Assembly (NCBI GenBank): GCA_044221315.1
Contig: JBGAPK010000015.1
Span: forward strand, 25,834 to 89,833
DNA: 64,000 nt
Direction of reading: 5' to 3'
Source of the DNA: JAFEBO01 sp044221315
Lineage (GTDB): Bacteria > Planctomycetota > Phycisphaerae > Phycisphaerales > UBA1924
This document shows positions 40,215 to 47,831 of the stretch, in pieces (position 1 is the stretch's first letter; every line of letters begins with the position of its first letter). Both the position numbers and the translations under genes were made by a program. Below the pieces are notes generated by a model, which ran no database searches, had not been told where the DNA came from, and worked only from the letters and a program-made list of their open reading frames with translations.

Positions 40215-41626
40215 CAGCACTCGCTGATGCTGACGGCGACGGCGAGGCCGCCCTCGGCGGTTTCTTTGTATTTGTGGCTCATGTCCTTGGCGGTCTGCCA
40301 CATGGTGGCGATGACCTGATCGAGCGAGACCTTGGCGTTGGCGGGGTCGCTCTCGAGGGCGACGTTGGCGGCGGTGATGGCCTTGACGGCGCCCATGGTG
40401 TTGCGTTCGATGCAGGGGATTTGCACCAGGCCGCCGATGGGGTCGCAGGTCATGCCGAGGTGATGTTCCATGGCGATCTCGGCGGCCATGAGGACCTGGG
40501 CGGGCGTGCCGCCGAGGATTTGGGTGAGGCCGGCGGCGGCCATGGCGCTCGAGACGCCGATCTCGGCCTGGCACCCCCCCATCGCCGCGGAGATGGTGGC
40601 GCCCTTTTTGAAGAGGCTGCCGACTTCTGCGGCGGCAAGGAGGAAATCAATGGTGGCGTCGTCGGACATGTTCTTGAAGCAGCGGGCGTACATCATGACG
40701 GCGGGGATGACGCCGGCTGCGCCGTTGGTGGGCGCGGTGACGACGCGACCGAAGCAGGCGTTTTCTTCGTTGACGGCGAGGGCGAAGGCGCTGACCCACT
40801 TCAGGATGGACTCGAAATCGCGGGCGCTAACGGTGACGGCGCCGGTCCATTCGATGAGGTCGCGCGGGCGGGCGCCGGCGAGGAGCTTGTTGCTGAGGCG
40901 GGCGGCGCGGCGGACGACGTTGAGGCCGCCGGGAAGCGTGCCTTCGGTGTTGCAGCCACGCCAGATGCAGGCGTTCATCTCGTGCCAGATGTTGAGGAGG
41001 CCGGAGCGGATTTCGGCGTCGGAGCGCCAGGAGCGCTCGTTGCGCATGACGATCTCGGGGATAGAGCACTTTTGCTCGGCCGCGTAACGGAGGAGGTCTG
41101 CAGCGGATGAGATCGGGAATGGGAGTTGCGTCGCGTGGCTGCCGCTGGGAGATTCGTGCTCCTGGACGACGAAGCCGCCTCCGACGGAGTAGTAGGTTTC
41201 TGAGATGATGGAGGAATCGTCGAGGGTGGCGGTGAAGGTGATTCCGTTTGCGTGGAAGGGAAGGGCGGTATCGGTGTGGAAGAGGAGGTCGCGGGCGAAA
41301 TCGAAGTCGATGGCGGATTTGTCCGGGAGCTGGATGATGCCGCGGGACTTGATTTCTTCGACGCGGTCGGCGAGGTCTTCGACCTTGCAGGTGACGGGGT
41401 CTTCGCCGGAGAGGGCGAGGATGACGGCGAGGTCGGTGCCGTGGCCCTTGCCGGTCTTGGCGAGGGAGCCGTATAGATCGGTTCGGATGCGCCGGACGCG
41501 GGAGAGGGAGGCGCGGGATTCGACGGCGCCGAGGAAGCGCTGGGCGGCGCGCCACGGACCCATGGTGTGGCTGGAGGAGGGGCCGACGCCGATCTTGAAG
41601 ATATCGAACGCGGAGATGGATTCCAT
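40214..41626 (-). CDS. sdaA: L-serine ammonia-lyase (serine dehydratase)
   Basis: A 470-residue cytoplasmic iron-sulfur enzyme converting L-serine to pyruvate and ammonia, in the single-chain form. The beta part (about 1-160) opens with SAFDIFKIGVGPSSSHTMGP, the family signature. The alpha part (about 185-470) has the cluster cysteines in GGCQAEIGVSSAMAAAGL, GMTCDPIGG and VQIPCIERN. The length fits the family (E. coli SdaA is 454). ATG 41626 gives a normal N-terminus; ATG 41695 would add 23 residues. Neither has a strong ribosome site. It is divergent from the small DUF2798 gene. Confidence 0.95.
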   Translation of the reverse strand: MESISAFDIFKIGVGPSSSHTMGPWRAAQRFLGAVESRASLSRVRRIRTDLYGSLAKTGKGHGTDLAVILALSGEDPVTCKVEDLADRVEEIKSRGIIQLPDKSAIDFDFARDLLFHTDTALPFHANGITFTATLDDSSIISETYYSVGGGFVVQEHESPSGSHATQLPFPISSAADLLRYAAEQKCSIPEIVMRNERSWRSDAEIRSGLLNIWHEMNACIWRGCNTEGTLPGGLNVVRRAARLSNKLLAGARPRDLIEWTGAVTVSARDFESILKWVSAFALAVNEENACFGRVVTAPTNGAAGVIPAVMMYARCFKNMSDDATIDFLLAAAEVGSLFKKGATISAAMGGCQAEIGVSSAMAAAGLTQILGGTPAQVLMAAEIAMEHHLGMTCDPIGGLVQIPCIERNTMGAVKAITAANVALESDPANAKVSLDQVIATMWQTAKDMSHKYKETAEGGLAVAVSISEC

Positions 41627-41714
41627 GGACGCCTGATTGTTGGTACGGGCGCCCAAGCGTCCTTGATCGCTCGCGGGGTCGATGGTTTCGAGCATGGCGG
41701 GAAGGGTAACCGAT

Positions 41715-41945
41715 ATGCGGGGCATGCTTTCCAAACGAGGCGGCGAGATTCTGTTTCTGGCGATGCTGACGCTGGTAATCGCGGCAGTGTGCGGGATGGT
41801 GATGTCGATCGCCTGGTTTGGGGTGGACGGGAGGCTGCTTTCGCGGAGTGTGCGGGCGATGGCGCTGGGATGGGTGGCGGGGTTTCCTGTGGTGTTGCTG
41901 GTCTCGGGGGTTTTGCGGCGGGTGGCGGGTCGATTTGTGGGGTGA
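41715..41945 (+). CDS. DUF2798 small membrane protein
   Basis: A 76-residue protein with two membrane segments (about 12-33 ILFLAMLTLVIAAVCGMVMS and about 50-70 WVAGFPVVLLVSGVL) separated by a basic loop. The pattern of MS before a polar turn and WxxxFPVVL in the second segment matches DUF2798. ATG 41715 lies nine bases after GAAGGG and is preferred to upstream codons that overlap the antisense sdaA 5' end. The function of the family is unknown. It starts about 90 bases from sdaA on the opposite strand. Confidence 0.7.
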   Translation: MRGMLSKRGGEILFLAMLTLVIAAVCGMVMSIAWFGVDGRLLSRSVRAMALGWVAGFPVVLLVSGVLRRVAGRFVG

Positions 41946-42075
41946 GAAAGATTCATCCCTCAGTTCGCGGAGAGCGCGGAGAAAACCCGGGCGGTGGCTC
42001 TGGGAGGCGGGCGACAACCCTGGCTGAAAGATTTGTCGGAATGCCACCGATCCACAGGGCCGGCATCGGTGGAGT

Positions 42076-43563
42076 ATGAAAATCATTCTTTGGATGGCCG
42101 CGGTGCTGGCGGTCGTCATATCGGCCGGTTGCGCATCGAGCGCGGGCCGGTCGGCGGATCTGAAGGCGATCTATGAGGAATCGGCTCAGAAGATCGGGGA
42201 TGAGCGTAATCCGGTGATCGTGATCCCGGGGATCCTGGGCTCGACCCTGAAGGAAAAGGGGACAGGGCGGATCGTGTGGGGCGCGTTCACGTACGGGGCG
42301 GTGGATACGGACAATCCGGAAGGGGCGCGGACCTTTGCGCTGCCGATGGAGCGCGGGGTGGCGCTGGATCAGCTGCGCGATGAAGTGGAGCCCGACGGGG
42401 TGCTGGAGTCGCTGGAGGCGAATGTCGGGCTGCTGAAGGTGAACGCGCTCGAGCCGTACAAGGGGATCATCCGATCGCTGGCGGCGGGGCGGTATGTGGA
42501 TCGCGATCTGTCGCGGGCACGGAAGCAGGATGCGGGGGGACCGGTCGACTACGCGGGGCTGCACTACACGTGCTTCCAATTTGACTACGACTGGAGGCGC
42601 GACATTTCGGAGAGCGCCGTGCGGCTGGACAGGCTGGTGCGTGACGCGGCGGATCTTGCCGCAACGGCGCGCGGGAACGGGAAGCCGGCGAAGGTGGACA
42701 TCGTGGCGCACTCGATGGGCGGGCTGGTGGCGCTCTATTACCTGCGGTATGGCGCGCATCCGCTGCCGGATGACGGCACGGTGCCGGAGCCCAATTGGGA
42801 AGGGGCGAGGTACATCGACCGGCTAATCATCGTCGGGACGCCGAACGCCGGGTCGGTGCTGGCGCTGCGGCAGATGGTGGAGGGTGTTTCGTACTCGCCG
42901 ATCACTCCCACGTACCGGGCGGCTCTCCTGGGGAGCATGCCGTCCATATACGAGTTGTTGCCGCGGACGAGGCATGCGCGGGTGGTGGATTCCGGGACCA
43001 GGGAGGCGGTTGATCTGTACGAGGTGGCGACGTGGGAGAAGTACGGCTGGGGGCTGGCGGATCCGAGGCAGGATGAGTACTTGAAGTGGCTTCTTCCGGA
43101 TATCGGAACGCGGGAAGAGCGGCGGGCGATCGCGCTGGATGAACTGGGCAAGTGCCTTGCGCGGGCGAGACAATTACACGCGGCGCTTGATCGGCCGATG
43201 CCGAGGGATGTGCCAGCGCACATCCACCTGATCGCGGGGGACACGATCGCAACTCCGAGCGTGATCGCGGTGAGCCCGGACGGGCGGCTCAGAGTCGTTG
43301 AAAACGCGCCGGGGGATGGGACGGTGACACGCGCGAGCGCGCTGATGGACGAGCGGACGGGCGTGGCGTGGCGGGCGCGGCTGGATTCGCCGATCCGGTG
43401 GTCGAGCGTGCGGTTCCTGCAGGGCGATCACATCGAATTGACGGGCAACGCACCGTTCACGGATGATTTGCTGTATTTACTGCTGGAGGAGCCGCGGGAG
43501 GAGGAGCGGCTCACCAGCGCGCGGACAATGACTCTCCGCTCGGCGGTGTCGAGGAACAGGTAG
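42076..43563 (+). CDS. Lipoprotein alpha/beta hydrolase of the LCAT-like type
   Basis: A 495-residue lipoprotein acyl hydrolase or acyltransferase. The lipobox ISAGC puts the lipidated cysteine at residue 19. The hydrolase core starts with NPVIVIPGILGSTL, the oxyanion-side motif of lecithin:cholesterol acyltransferase relatives, and continues to the nucleophile elbow AHSMGG (about residue 214). DWRRDISESA and GTPNAGSV are further LCAT-family stretches. Candidate Asp and His of the triad are in LIAGDTIA or DGTVTRASA and in GDHIELTGN near the C-terminus. The lipid anchor suggests action at the envelope, probably on phospholipids. The ribosome site is weak (GGTGGAG directly before ATG). Confidence 0.85.
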   Translation: MKIILWMAAVLAVVISAGCASSAGRSADLKAIYEESAQKIGDERNPVIVIPGILGSTLKEKGTGRIVWGAFTYGAVDTDNPEGARTFALPMERGVALDQLRDEVEPDGVLESLEANVGLLKVNALEPYKGIIRSLAAGRYVDRDLSRARKQDAGGPVDYAGLHYTCFQFDYDWRRDISESAVRLDRLVRDAADLAATARGNGKPAKVDIVAHSMGGLVALYYLRYGAHPLPDDGTVPEPNWEGARYIDRLIIVGTPNAGSVLALRQMVEGVSYSPITPTYRAALLGSMPSIYELLPRTRHARVVDSGTREAVDLYEVATWEKYGWGLADPRQDEYLKWLLPDIGTREERRAIALDELGKCLARARQLHAALDRPMPRDVPAHIHLIAGDTIATPSVIAVSPDGRLRVVENAPGDGTVTRASALMDERTGVAWRARLDSPIRWSSVRFLQGDHIELTGNAPFTDDLLYLLLEEPREEERLTSARTMTLRSAVSRNR

Positions 43564-43668
43564 GGCGCCGGGTATTCAGGTGAGAAGCAGCGACGGGGCA
43601 GGGCACAATCCCCGGCTCCGGCGGATTCCGAACGCCGGCTTGGATGCAAACCCCGCTATTCTGACGTC

Positions 43669-44583
43669 ATGCGGGAGGATGAACTGCTTGCGAAGATTGC
43701 AGATCGCTCGAGCGGGCTGGCGGGGCGGTTCGGGCAGGTGGTGATTGGACCCGGGGATGACTGTGCTGTCGTACGGGTCGGGCGGCAGGAAATGCTTCTG
43801 ACAGTTGATCAGGTTGTGGAGGGAAGGCACTTCCGCGCCGGGACGTCTCTCGATCTGGTGGCACGCAAGGCGGTGGCGCGATCGGTCTCGGACATTGCGG
43901 CAATGGCGGGGACTCCGGTGTGCATTGTGGCGACCGCGGCGCTGCGCCCGGGCATGAAGCAGGAAGAGGCGGAGGAGCTGTACCTGGCGCTCAAGCAGTG
44001 GGCGGGGCGCTGGGGCTGCCCGCTGGTCGGCGGGGACACCGCGTCGCTGCCCCGCGCGGAGGACCCGATGGTGCTGACGGTGACGGCGATGGGGCTGCCG
44101 CACGAGAAGCGTGGGTCGGTGCTGCGGTCGGGTGCGCGGGAGGGCGACGGGGTGTATGTGACGGGCGTGCTTGGCGCGACGTTCGATGGGGCGACGGGGC
44201 TGGGGAAGCACCTGATGTTTGAGCCGCGGATTAGGGAGGCGCGGTGGCTCGCCGACACGCTGGGCGATCGACTGCACGCGATGATGGACTTGTCGGATGG
44301 ACTGGGGAGAGATGCGGGCCGAATGGCGCGGGCGTCTGGGATTCGGATAGAGATCGATGCCGCGGATATTCCGAGAGCGCCGGGCGCGGGCGATTGGAAG
44401 CGGGCGGCGGGCGAGGGCGAGGATTATGAGTTGGTGTTTGCGGCCGAGGGCGAAGTGGCCGCCCGGGCTGACAATGGCCTTTCGGTCACAAGGATTGGCA
44501 GGGTGTTGTCGGGCGCTGGATGCGTTGTGATGGACGGGGCGGATGCGGTGGATGCGACGAGGCTTGGATGGGAGCACTCTTAG
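43669..44583 (+). CDS. thiL: Thiamine-monophosphate kinase
   Basis: A 304-residue enzyme phosphorylating thiamine monophosphate to the diphosphate cofactor. It has the PurM/AIR-synthase fold, with GPGDDCAVV (metal-binding aspartates, about 27-35), LVGGDTASL, VLTVTAMG, MMDLSDGLGRDAGRMA, and GEDYELVFA near the C-terminus, all in the ThiL order. The length is slightly under the usual 320. The initiator has no good Shine-Dalgarno sequence, and no TPP riboswitch is visible in the 105 bases upstream. It is followed by a short repeat array and then tsaE on the same strand. Confidence 0.94.
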   Translation: MREDELLAKIADRSSGLAGRFGQVVIGPGDDCAVVRVGRQEMLLTVDQVVEGRHFRAGTSLDLVARKAVARSVSDIAAMAGTPVCIVATAALRPGMKQEEAEELYLALKQWAGRWGCPLVGGDTASLPRAEDPMVLTVTAMGLPHEKRGSVLRSGAREGDGVYVTGVLGATFDGATGLGKHLMFEPRIREARWLADTLGDRLHAMMDLSDGLGRDAGRMARASGIRIEIDAADIPRAPGAGDWKRAAGEGEDYELVFAAEGEVAARADNGLSVTRIGRVLSGAGCVVMDGADAVDATRLGWEHS

Positions 44584-44636
44584 AGCAGCAGAAAGAGACG
44601 GCAAAGCTGCAAAGCCGCAGAGCCGCAAAGCGGAGG
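44581..44636 (+). repeat. GCAAAGC-type array beginning at the thiL stop codon
   Basis: Starting with the TAG itself, the sequence runs through imperfect units AGCAGCAG, GGCAAAGCT, GCAAAGCC, GCAGAGCC, GCAAAGCGG. It belongs with the arrays at 242 and 46276. Confidence 0.6.
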
Positions 44637-44676
44637 GGATTGCGGCAACGTGTTGGCTGGGGCCAATGATCTGTAG

Positions 44677-45348
44677 ATGCCGGGAACGACAAGAGAAAGC
44701 ACGGGAACGGAATACACGCTTTCGCTTGCGGGCGGACTGGCCGGGACTCTGCGCGCGGGCGATGTCGTCCGGCTGGAAGGAGAACTGGGCGCGGGCAAGA
44801 CGACGTTCGTGCGCGGGGTGGCGACGGCGCTTGGGGTCGCGCCGGGACTCGTCAGCAGCCCGACCTTTGTGATGGTGAACGAATATCCGGTGGCACGAGA
44901 GGTTCGTGGGGTGCGGCGGGTTGTGCATGTCGATGCGTACCGGCTGCGGTCGCAGGAGGACTTGGAAGGGCTTGGGTGGGATCGGTTCATGGCGGATGGG
45001 AGAGCGAGTGAGGACGCCGTGGTGCTGATCGAATGGCCGGGACGGATCGAAGGGGCGCTCGGCGCAGGGGCGGTCCGAGTCGGGATGTTGGATGTGGGCG
45101 AGGGGCTGCGGCAGATCGGGATTGAGTGGCCGGAGGAGATGCATGGGCGGCCGGGCGTGGCGGAGATGCTGGAGCGCGGGCCGGTGAGGTGCCCGGTGAG
45201 CGGGGTCTGGGTCGAGCCGACTCGGGCGACGTATCCGTTCGCCGGCGAACGGGAGAAGATGGCGGACTTGAACCGTTGGTTCACCGGCCGCTACAAGGTG
45301 AGCCGGGAGGCGGGGGAAGAGGACTTTCGCGACGAGCAGAGCGGGTGA
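44677..45348 (+). CDS. tsaE: TsaE ATPase fused to a degenerate YacG-like tail
   Basis: A 223-residue protein. Residues 1-140 are TsaE, the ATPase needed for the threonylcarbamoyl modification of tRNA at A37: Walker A LEGELGAGKTTFVRG, SSPTFVMVNEY and VHVDAYRL, and LIEWPGRI. A tail of about 75 residues follows that TsaE normally lacks. Its end, RCPVSGVW...YPFAGEREKMADLNRWFTGRY, follows the layout of YacG (CPxCGK...PFCSERCRLIDLGRWxxGEY), but three of the four zinc cysteines are replaced and only the first remains. The YacG match is by eye and should be confirmed. No ribosome site is strong. The ExbB-type operon follows. Confidence 0.88.
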   Translation: MPGTTRESTGTEYTLSLAGGLAGTLRAGDVVRLEGELGAGKTTFVRGVATALGVAPGLVSSPTFVMVNEYPVAREVRGVRRVVHVDAYRLRSQEDLEGLGWDRFMADGRASEDAVVLIEWPGRIEGALGAGAVRVGMLDVGEGLRQIGIEWPEEMHGRPGVAEMLERGPVRCPVSGVWVEPTRATYPFAGEREKMADLNRWFTGRYKVSREAGEEDFRDEQSG

Positions 45349-45427
45349 CGCGTTGGCGTTTGCCAAGAACGACAGGTAATCTGGTTCCGGGCCTCCCTTG
45401 GCGCCCGAGTGAATTGAGAGCACTCTT

Positions 45428-45463
45428 CCCCCAACCCTTGCTCCCATCAGGGAGGGGGCTTCC
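45428..45463 (-). repeat. Dispersed GC-rich palindromic repeat, copy 5
   Basis: On the minus strand it reads AGCCCCCTCCCTGATGGGAG followed by CAAGGGTTGGGGGAAG. It stands in the 156-base gap before the ExbB-type gene. The CTGATGGGAGC centre is shared with the copy at 49516. Confidence 0.7.
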
Positions 45464-45504
45464 GAAGGCAGACGCACCAGCACGCCGGTCTCTACGATAG
45501 AGGC

Positions 45505-46245
45505 ATGATGCAAGACCTCTTTGTGTGCGGAACACTCACGCTGGGCGCGACGGGGGGCGGGGGATTGTGGGGGCTGTTCGTCCAGTCGTTCGATGCGTTC
45601 ACGGTGCTGCTCTTGTCGGGTTCGCTGGTGGCGGTGGCGATCATCGTGCGCTGCCTGATCGATGTGCGGGAGAGGAAGATCCTGCCCGAGGCAAGCGTCG
45701 GACGGATTACCGACCTTGTGAAGGCCGGTCGCGAGGAGGACCTGCGGGCGTTCGTGAAGACCGATGAGAGCTTTCCGTCGCGGGTATTGCGGCAGGTGCT
45801 CGATTCGAACCGGAAGCGTGACCGGATCGGTATCCGGGAGACGGCGGAGATCGCGGCGAGCGAAGAGTCGTCGCGGTGGTTCCGGGCGATTGAGCCGCTG
45901 AACGTGGTCGGCAACCTTGGGCCGCTGGTCGGGCTGGCGGGAACGGTGTGGGGGATGATCCTGGCGTTCACGTCGCTGGGCGAATCGGGCGGGCAGGCGG
46001 GGCCGGGCGATCTGTCGCAGGGCATCAGCAAGGCGCTCTTTCACACGTTGCTGGGTCTGACGCTGGCGATTCCGTGTTTGCTTGTGTTCGGTTTTTACCG
46101 GTCGATCGTGGACCGGATCTGCACGCGGGGGATGCTGGTCTGCTCGCAGTTGGTCGAGATGCTGCCGGCGACGGATGACGAGGGGGGCGTGATCGAATCG
46201 CGGGTGGAGGCCAAGCCGGTATCGCGGGTGGCGGCAACCGTTTGA
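45505..46245 (+). CDS. MotA/TolQ/ExbB-type proton channel protein
   Basis: A 246-residue inner-membrane protein with three membrane segments: about 25-50 (FTVLLLSGSLVAVAIIVRC), about 135-160 (GLAGTVWGMILAFTSL) and about 175-200 (ALFHTLLGLTLAIPCLLVF). The conserved ExbB/TolQ block is present: IEPLNVVGNLGPLVGLAGTV, GISKALFHTLLGL. It forms a proton-driven channel with ExbD/TolR partners, two of which follow in the same operon. ATG 45508, the second codon, is an equivalent start. Whether it energises a TonB-type importer, Tol, or another exporter cannot be told here, since no TonB gene is in the window. Confidence 0.92.
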   Translation: MMQDLFVCGTLTLGATGGGGLWGLFVQSFDAFTVLLLSGSLVAVAIIVRCLIDVRERKILPEASVGRITDLVKAGREEDLRAFVKTDESFPSRVLRQVLDSNRKRDRIGIRETAEIAASEESSRWFRAIEPLNVVGNLGPLVGLAGTVWGMILAFTSLGESGGQAGPGDLSQGISKALFHTLLGLTLAIPCLLVFGFYRSIVDRICTRGMLVCSQLVEMLPATDDEGGVIESRVEAKPVSRVAATV

Positions 46246-46275
46246 AGGCATTCACCGCAGAGTCACTGGGGCACT

Positions 46276-46313
46276 TAGAAGACGGCAAAGCGGCAAAGCG
46301 GCAAAGCGGACAG
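46276..46313 (+). repeat. GGCAAAGC tandem array in the exbB-exbD gap
   Basis: GACGGCAAAGCGGCAAAGCG is followed by GCAAAGCGGACAG: three near-identical nine-base units. It lies 31 bases after the ExbB stop, inside the operon. Confidence 0.7.
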
Positions 46314-46327
46314 GATTGTGAACGGCA

Positions 46328-46789
46328 ATGCGGATTCGGCGGCACAGGATTGGCGGGCATACGGCGCACGTGAACGTGACGCCGCTGATCGACGTGGTGA
46401 TGTGCCTGATCATCTTCTACCTGATGGTCGGGCATCTTGCGGCTGGGCGATCGAGCAGCGTTGAATTGCCGAATTCGACGAATGGGCGGCCGGCGGACAA
46501 GGCGGGGCCGATCGTGATCAACATCGTGCCGGGGGTGAACGAGGGTGATGAACCGATCCTGCTCCTCGGCGAGGAGCGGGTGCTGATGCGGGGGCTCGAG
46601 AAGATCCTGAAGGAGCGGTCGGCGCTCTCTCCGGACACGGAGGTGCAGATTCGGGCCGATCGGCGGCTTGGGTACGGGAAGGTGGCGCCGGTGCTGTCGG
46701 CCTGCCGCGATGCGGGGCTCTTGAGCGTGAAGCTTGTGGCGCACAAGGGTCCGGTCGGCGGACCGGCTGGGGCGGGTGGGACGCCATGA
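46328..46789 (+). CDS. ExbD/TolR-type protein, first copy
   Basis: A 153-residue bitopic protein: a short cytoplasmic start, one membrane segment with the essential acidic residue (VNVTPLIDVVMCLIIFYLMV, Asp at about 22), and a periplasmic domain with the ExbD pattern (VQIRADRRLGYGKVAPVLSA, CRDAGLLSVKLVAHK). A Pro/Gly-rich end overlaps the next gene by four bases (ATGA), so translation is coupled. The channel partner is the gene upstream. Confidence 0.9.
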   Translation: MRIRRHRIGGHTAHVNVTPLIDVVMCLIIFYLMVGHLAAGRSSSVELPNSTNGRPADKAGPIVINIVPGVNEGDEPILLLGEERVLMRGLEKILKERSALSPDTEVQIRADRRLGYGKVAPVLSACRDAGLLSVKLVAHKGPVGGPAGAGGTP

Positions 46790-47271
46790 GTTCGCAGCGG
46801 GCGCACGCATTTCGGAGGCGGAACGCGCTGGCGGTGCACGAGGAGCAGTCCACGCCGAACATGACACCGATGGTGGATGTCGTCATGGTGATCCTGGTGT
46901 TCTTCATGGCGAGCGCGAGCGTGCTGGGGCCGGAGTGGCTGCTGAAGACGGCGCTGCCGCCGAGCAAGCCCCGGGTGGTGACGGTGCCGTCGGAGATGAC
47001 GCGGGTTGAACTGCTTCTCACGAGCAAGGACGGCAAGGAAGCGCTGGTGACGACGCGGTCGCAGTCAAAGATTCCGACGCTGGTGGAAGCCCCGCTGGAT
47101 CAACTGGCGAGTTGGCTGACGGCGGTGACGGGCGGTCAGTCGGCGAAGGACCTGGCGATCGTGGTTCGGCCGCGGGAGAACGTGCCGTACGAGGCGGTGG
47201 TTCGGGTGCACTCGGAATGCGCGAAGATCGGCGTGGAGAAGATCGGAATACTGGACCCGAACAAGCAGTGA
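46786..47271 (+). CDS. ExbD/TolR-type protein, second copy
   Basis: A 161-residue bitopic protein with the membrane motif NMTPMVDVVMVILVFFMAS, Asp included, and a periplasmic part ending AVVRVHSECAKIGVEKIGI. It is clearly different from the first copy (longer first strand region, KTALPPSKPRV linker). Two ExbD subunits per ExbB gene are common in planctomycetes and related groups and may form a mixed dimer. It is convergent with the Fur-family gene 50 bases further on. Confidence 0.9.
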   Translation: MSSQRAHAFRRRNALAVHEEQSTPNMTPMVDVVMVILVFFMASASVLGPEWLLKTALPPSKPRVVTVPSEMTRVELLLTSKDGKEALVTTRSQSKIPTLVEAPLDQLASWLTAVTGGQSAKDLAIVVRPRENVPYEAVVRVHSECAKIGVEKIGILDPNKQ

Positions 47272-47322
47272 CGGGAAATAGGACCGATGGGTCCTGTGGG
47301 TCCCATGGAACCGGTTGCATTT

Positions 47323-47808
47323 CTACTTTGCCGCCACGGCGAAGAGTTGCAGGCGGTGGACGGTGAGTTGAAGGCCCCGCTGCTTGCAGAGACGTTCGCA
47401 GAGGGCGCGGAGTTCGGGAATCTCGATGGTCTCGGCCTCGCCGGTATCGCTGCGGATGAGGATGTCGCAGGCCTTGGTGCCGAAGACGACCTGGTAGCGG
47501 CCGGCGTCGTCGTCGTCGAAGAGGACGCGCTGGATGATTCCGGCCTCCTGCATGAGCTTGAGTGTGCGGTAGACGGTGGCCTTGGAGACGCGGAAGCCCT
47601 CGGACTTGAGCGAGGCGATCAGTTCGTCGGCGTGGAAGAGGCCGTGCTGGCGCATGACCGAGTCGAGGATCTGGGCGCGTTCGAGGGTGTACTTGAGGCC
47701 CGCTCCCTTGAGGGTGCGCCGGAAGATGGCGCAGACGGGCTCGATGACGGACAGGTTGTCCAGATTCTGGAGGGAAGGGGGAGCGGAGAGCGATTTGGAC
47801 CCCGGCAT
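47323..47808 (-). CDS. Fur-family regulator lacking the usual metal-site residues
   Basis: A 161-residue protein. The winged-helix DNA-binding part is typical of Fur/PerR (TLERAQILDSVMRQHGLFHA, then VSKATVYRTLKLMQEAGII). In the dimerisation part, the place of the HHDHLIC..CG block reads KACDILIRSDTG. The two clustered histidines and both cysteines of the structural zinc site are missing, while the distal His (LTVHRLQL) and the HADEL His remain. It may therefore sense something other than iron, or bind metal at one site only. The start codon is 24 bases from the divergent membrane-protein gene, so the two share a regulatory region. Fur as a family is certain; the subtype is not. Confidence 0.87.
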   Translation of the reverse strand: MPGSKSLSAPPSLQNLDNLSVIEPVCAIFRRTLKGAGLKYTLERAQILDSVMRQHGLFHADELIASLKSEGFRVSKATVYRTLKLMQEAGIIQRVLFDDDDAGRYQVVFGTKACDILIRSDTGEAETIEIPELRALCERLCKQRGLQLTVHRLQLFAVAAK

Positions 47809-47831
47809 GGTTTATCCTACGCGCAGCGAGC

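Noticed and set aside
43564..43668. TPP riboswitch upstream of thiL
   Set aside because: No CTGAGA...ACCTGA-type conserved core is present in the short gap.
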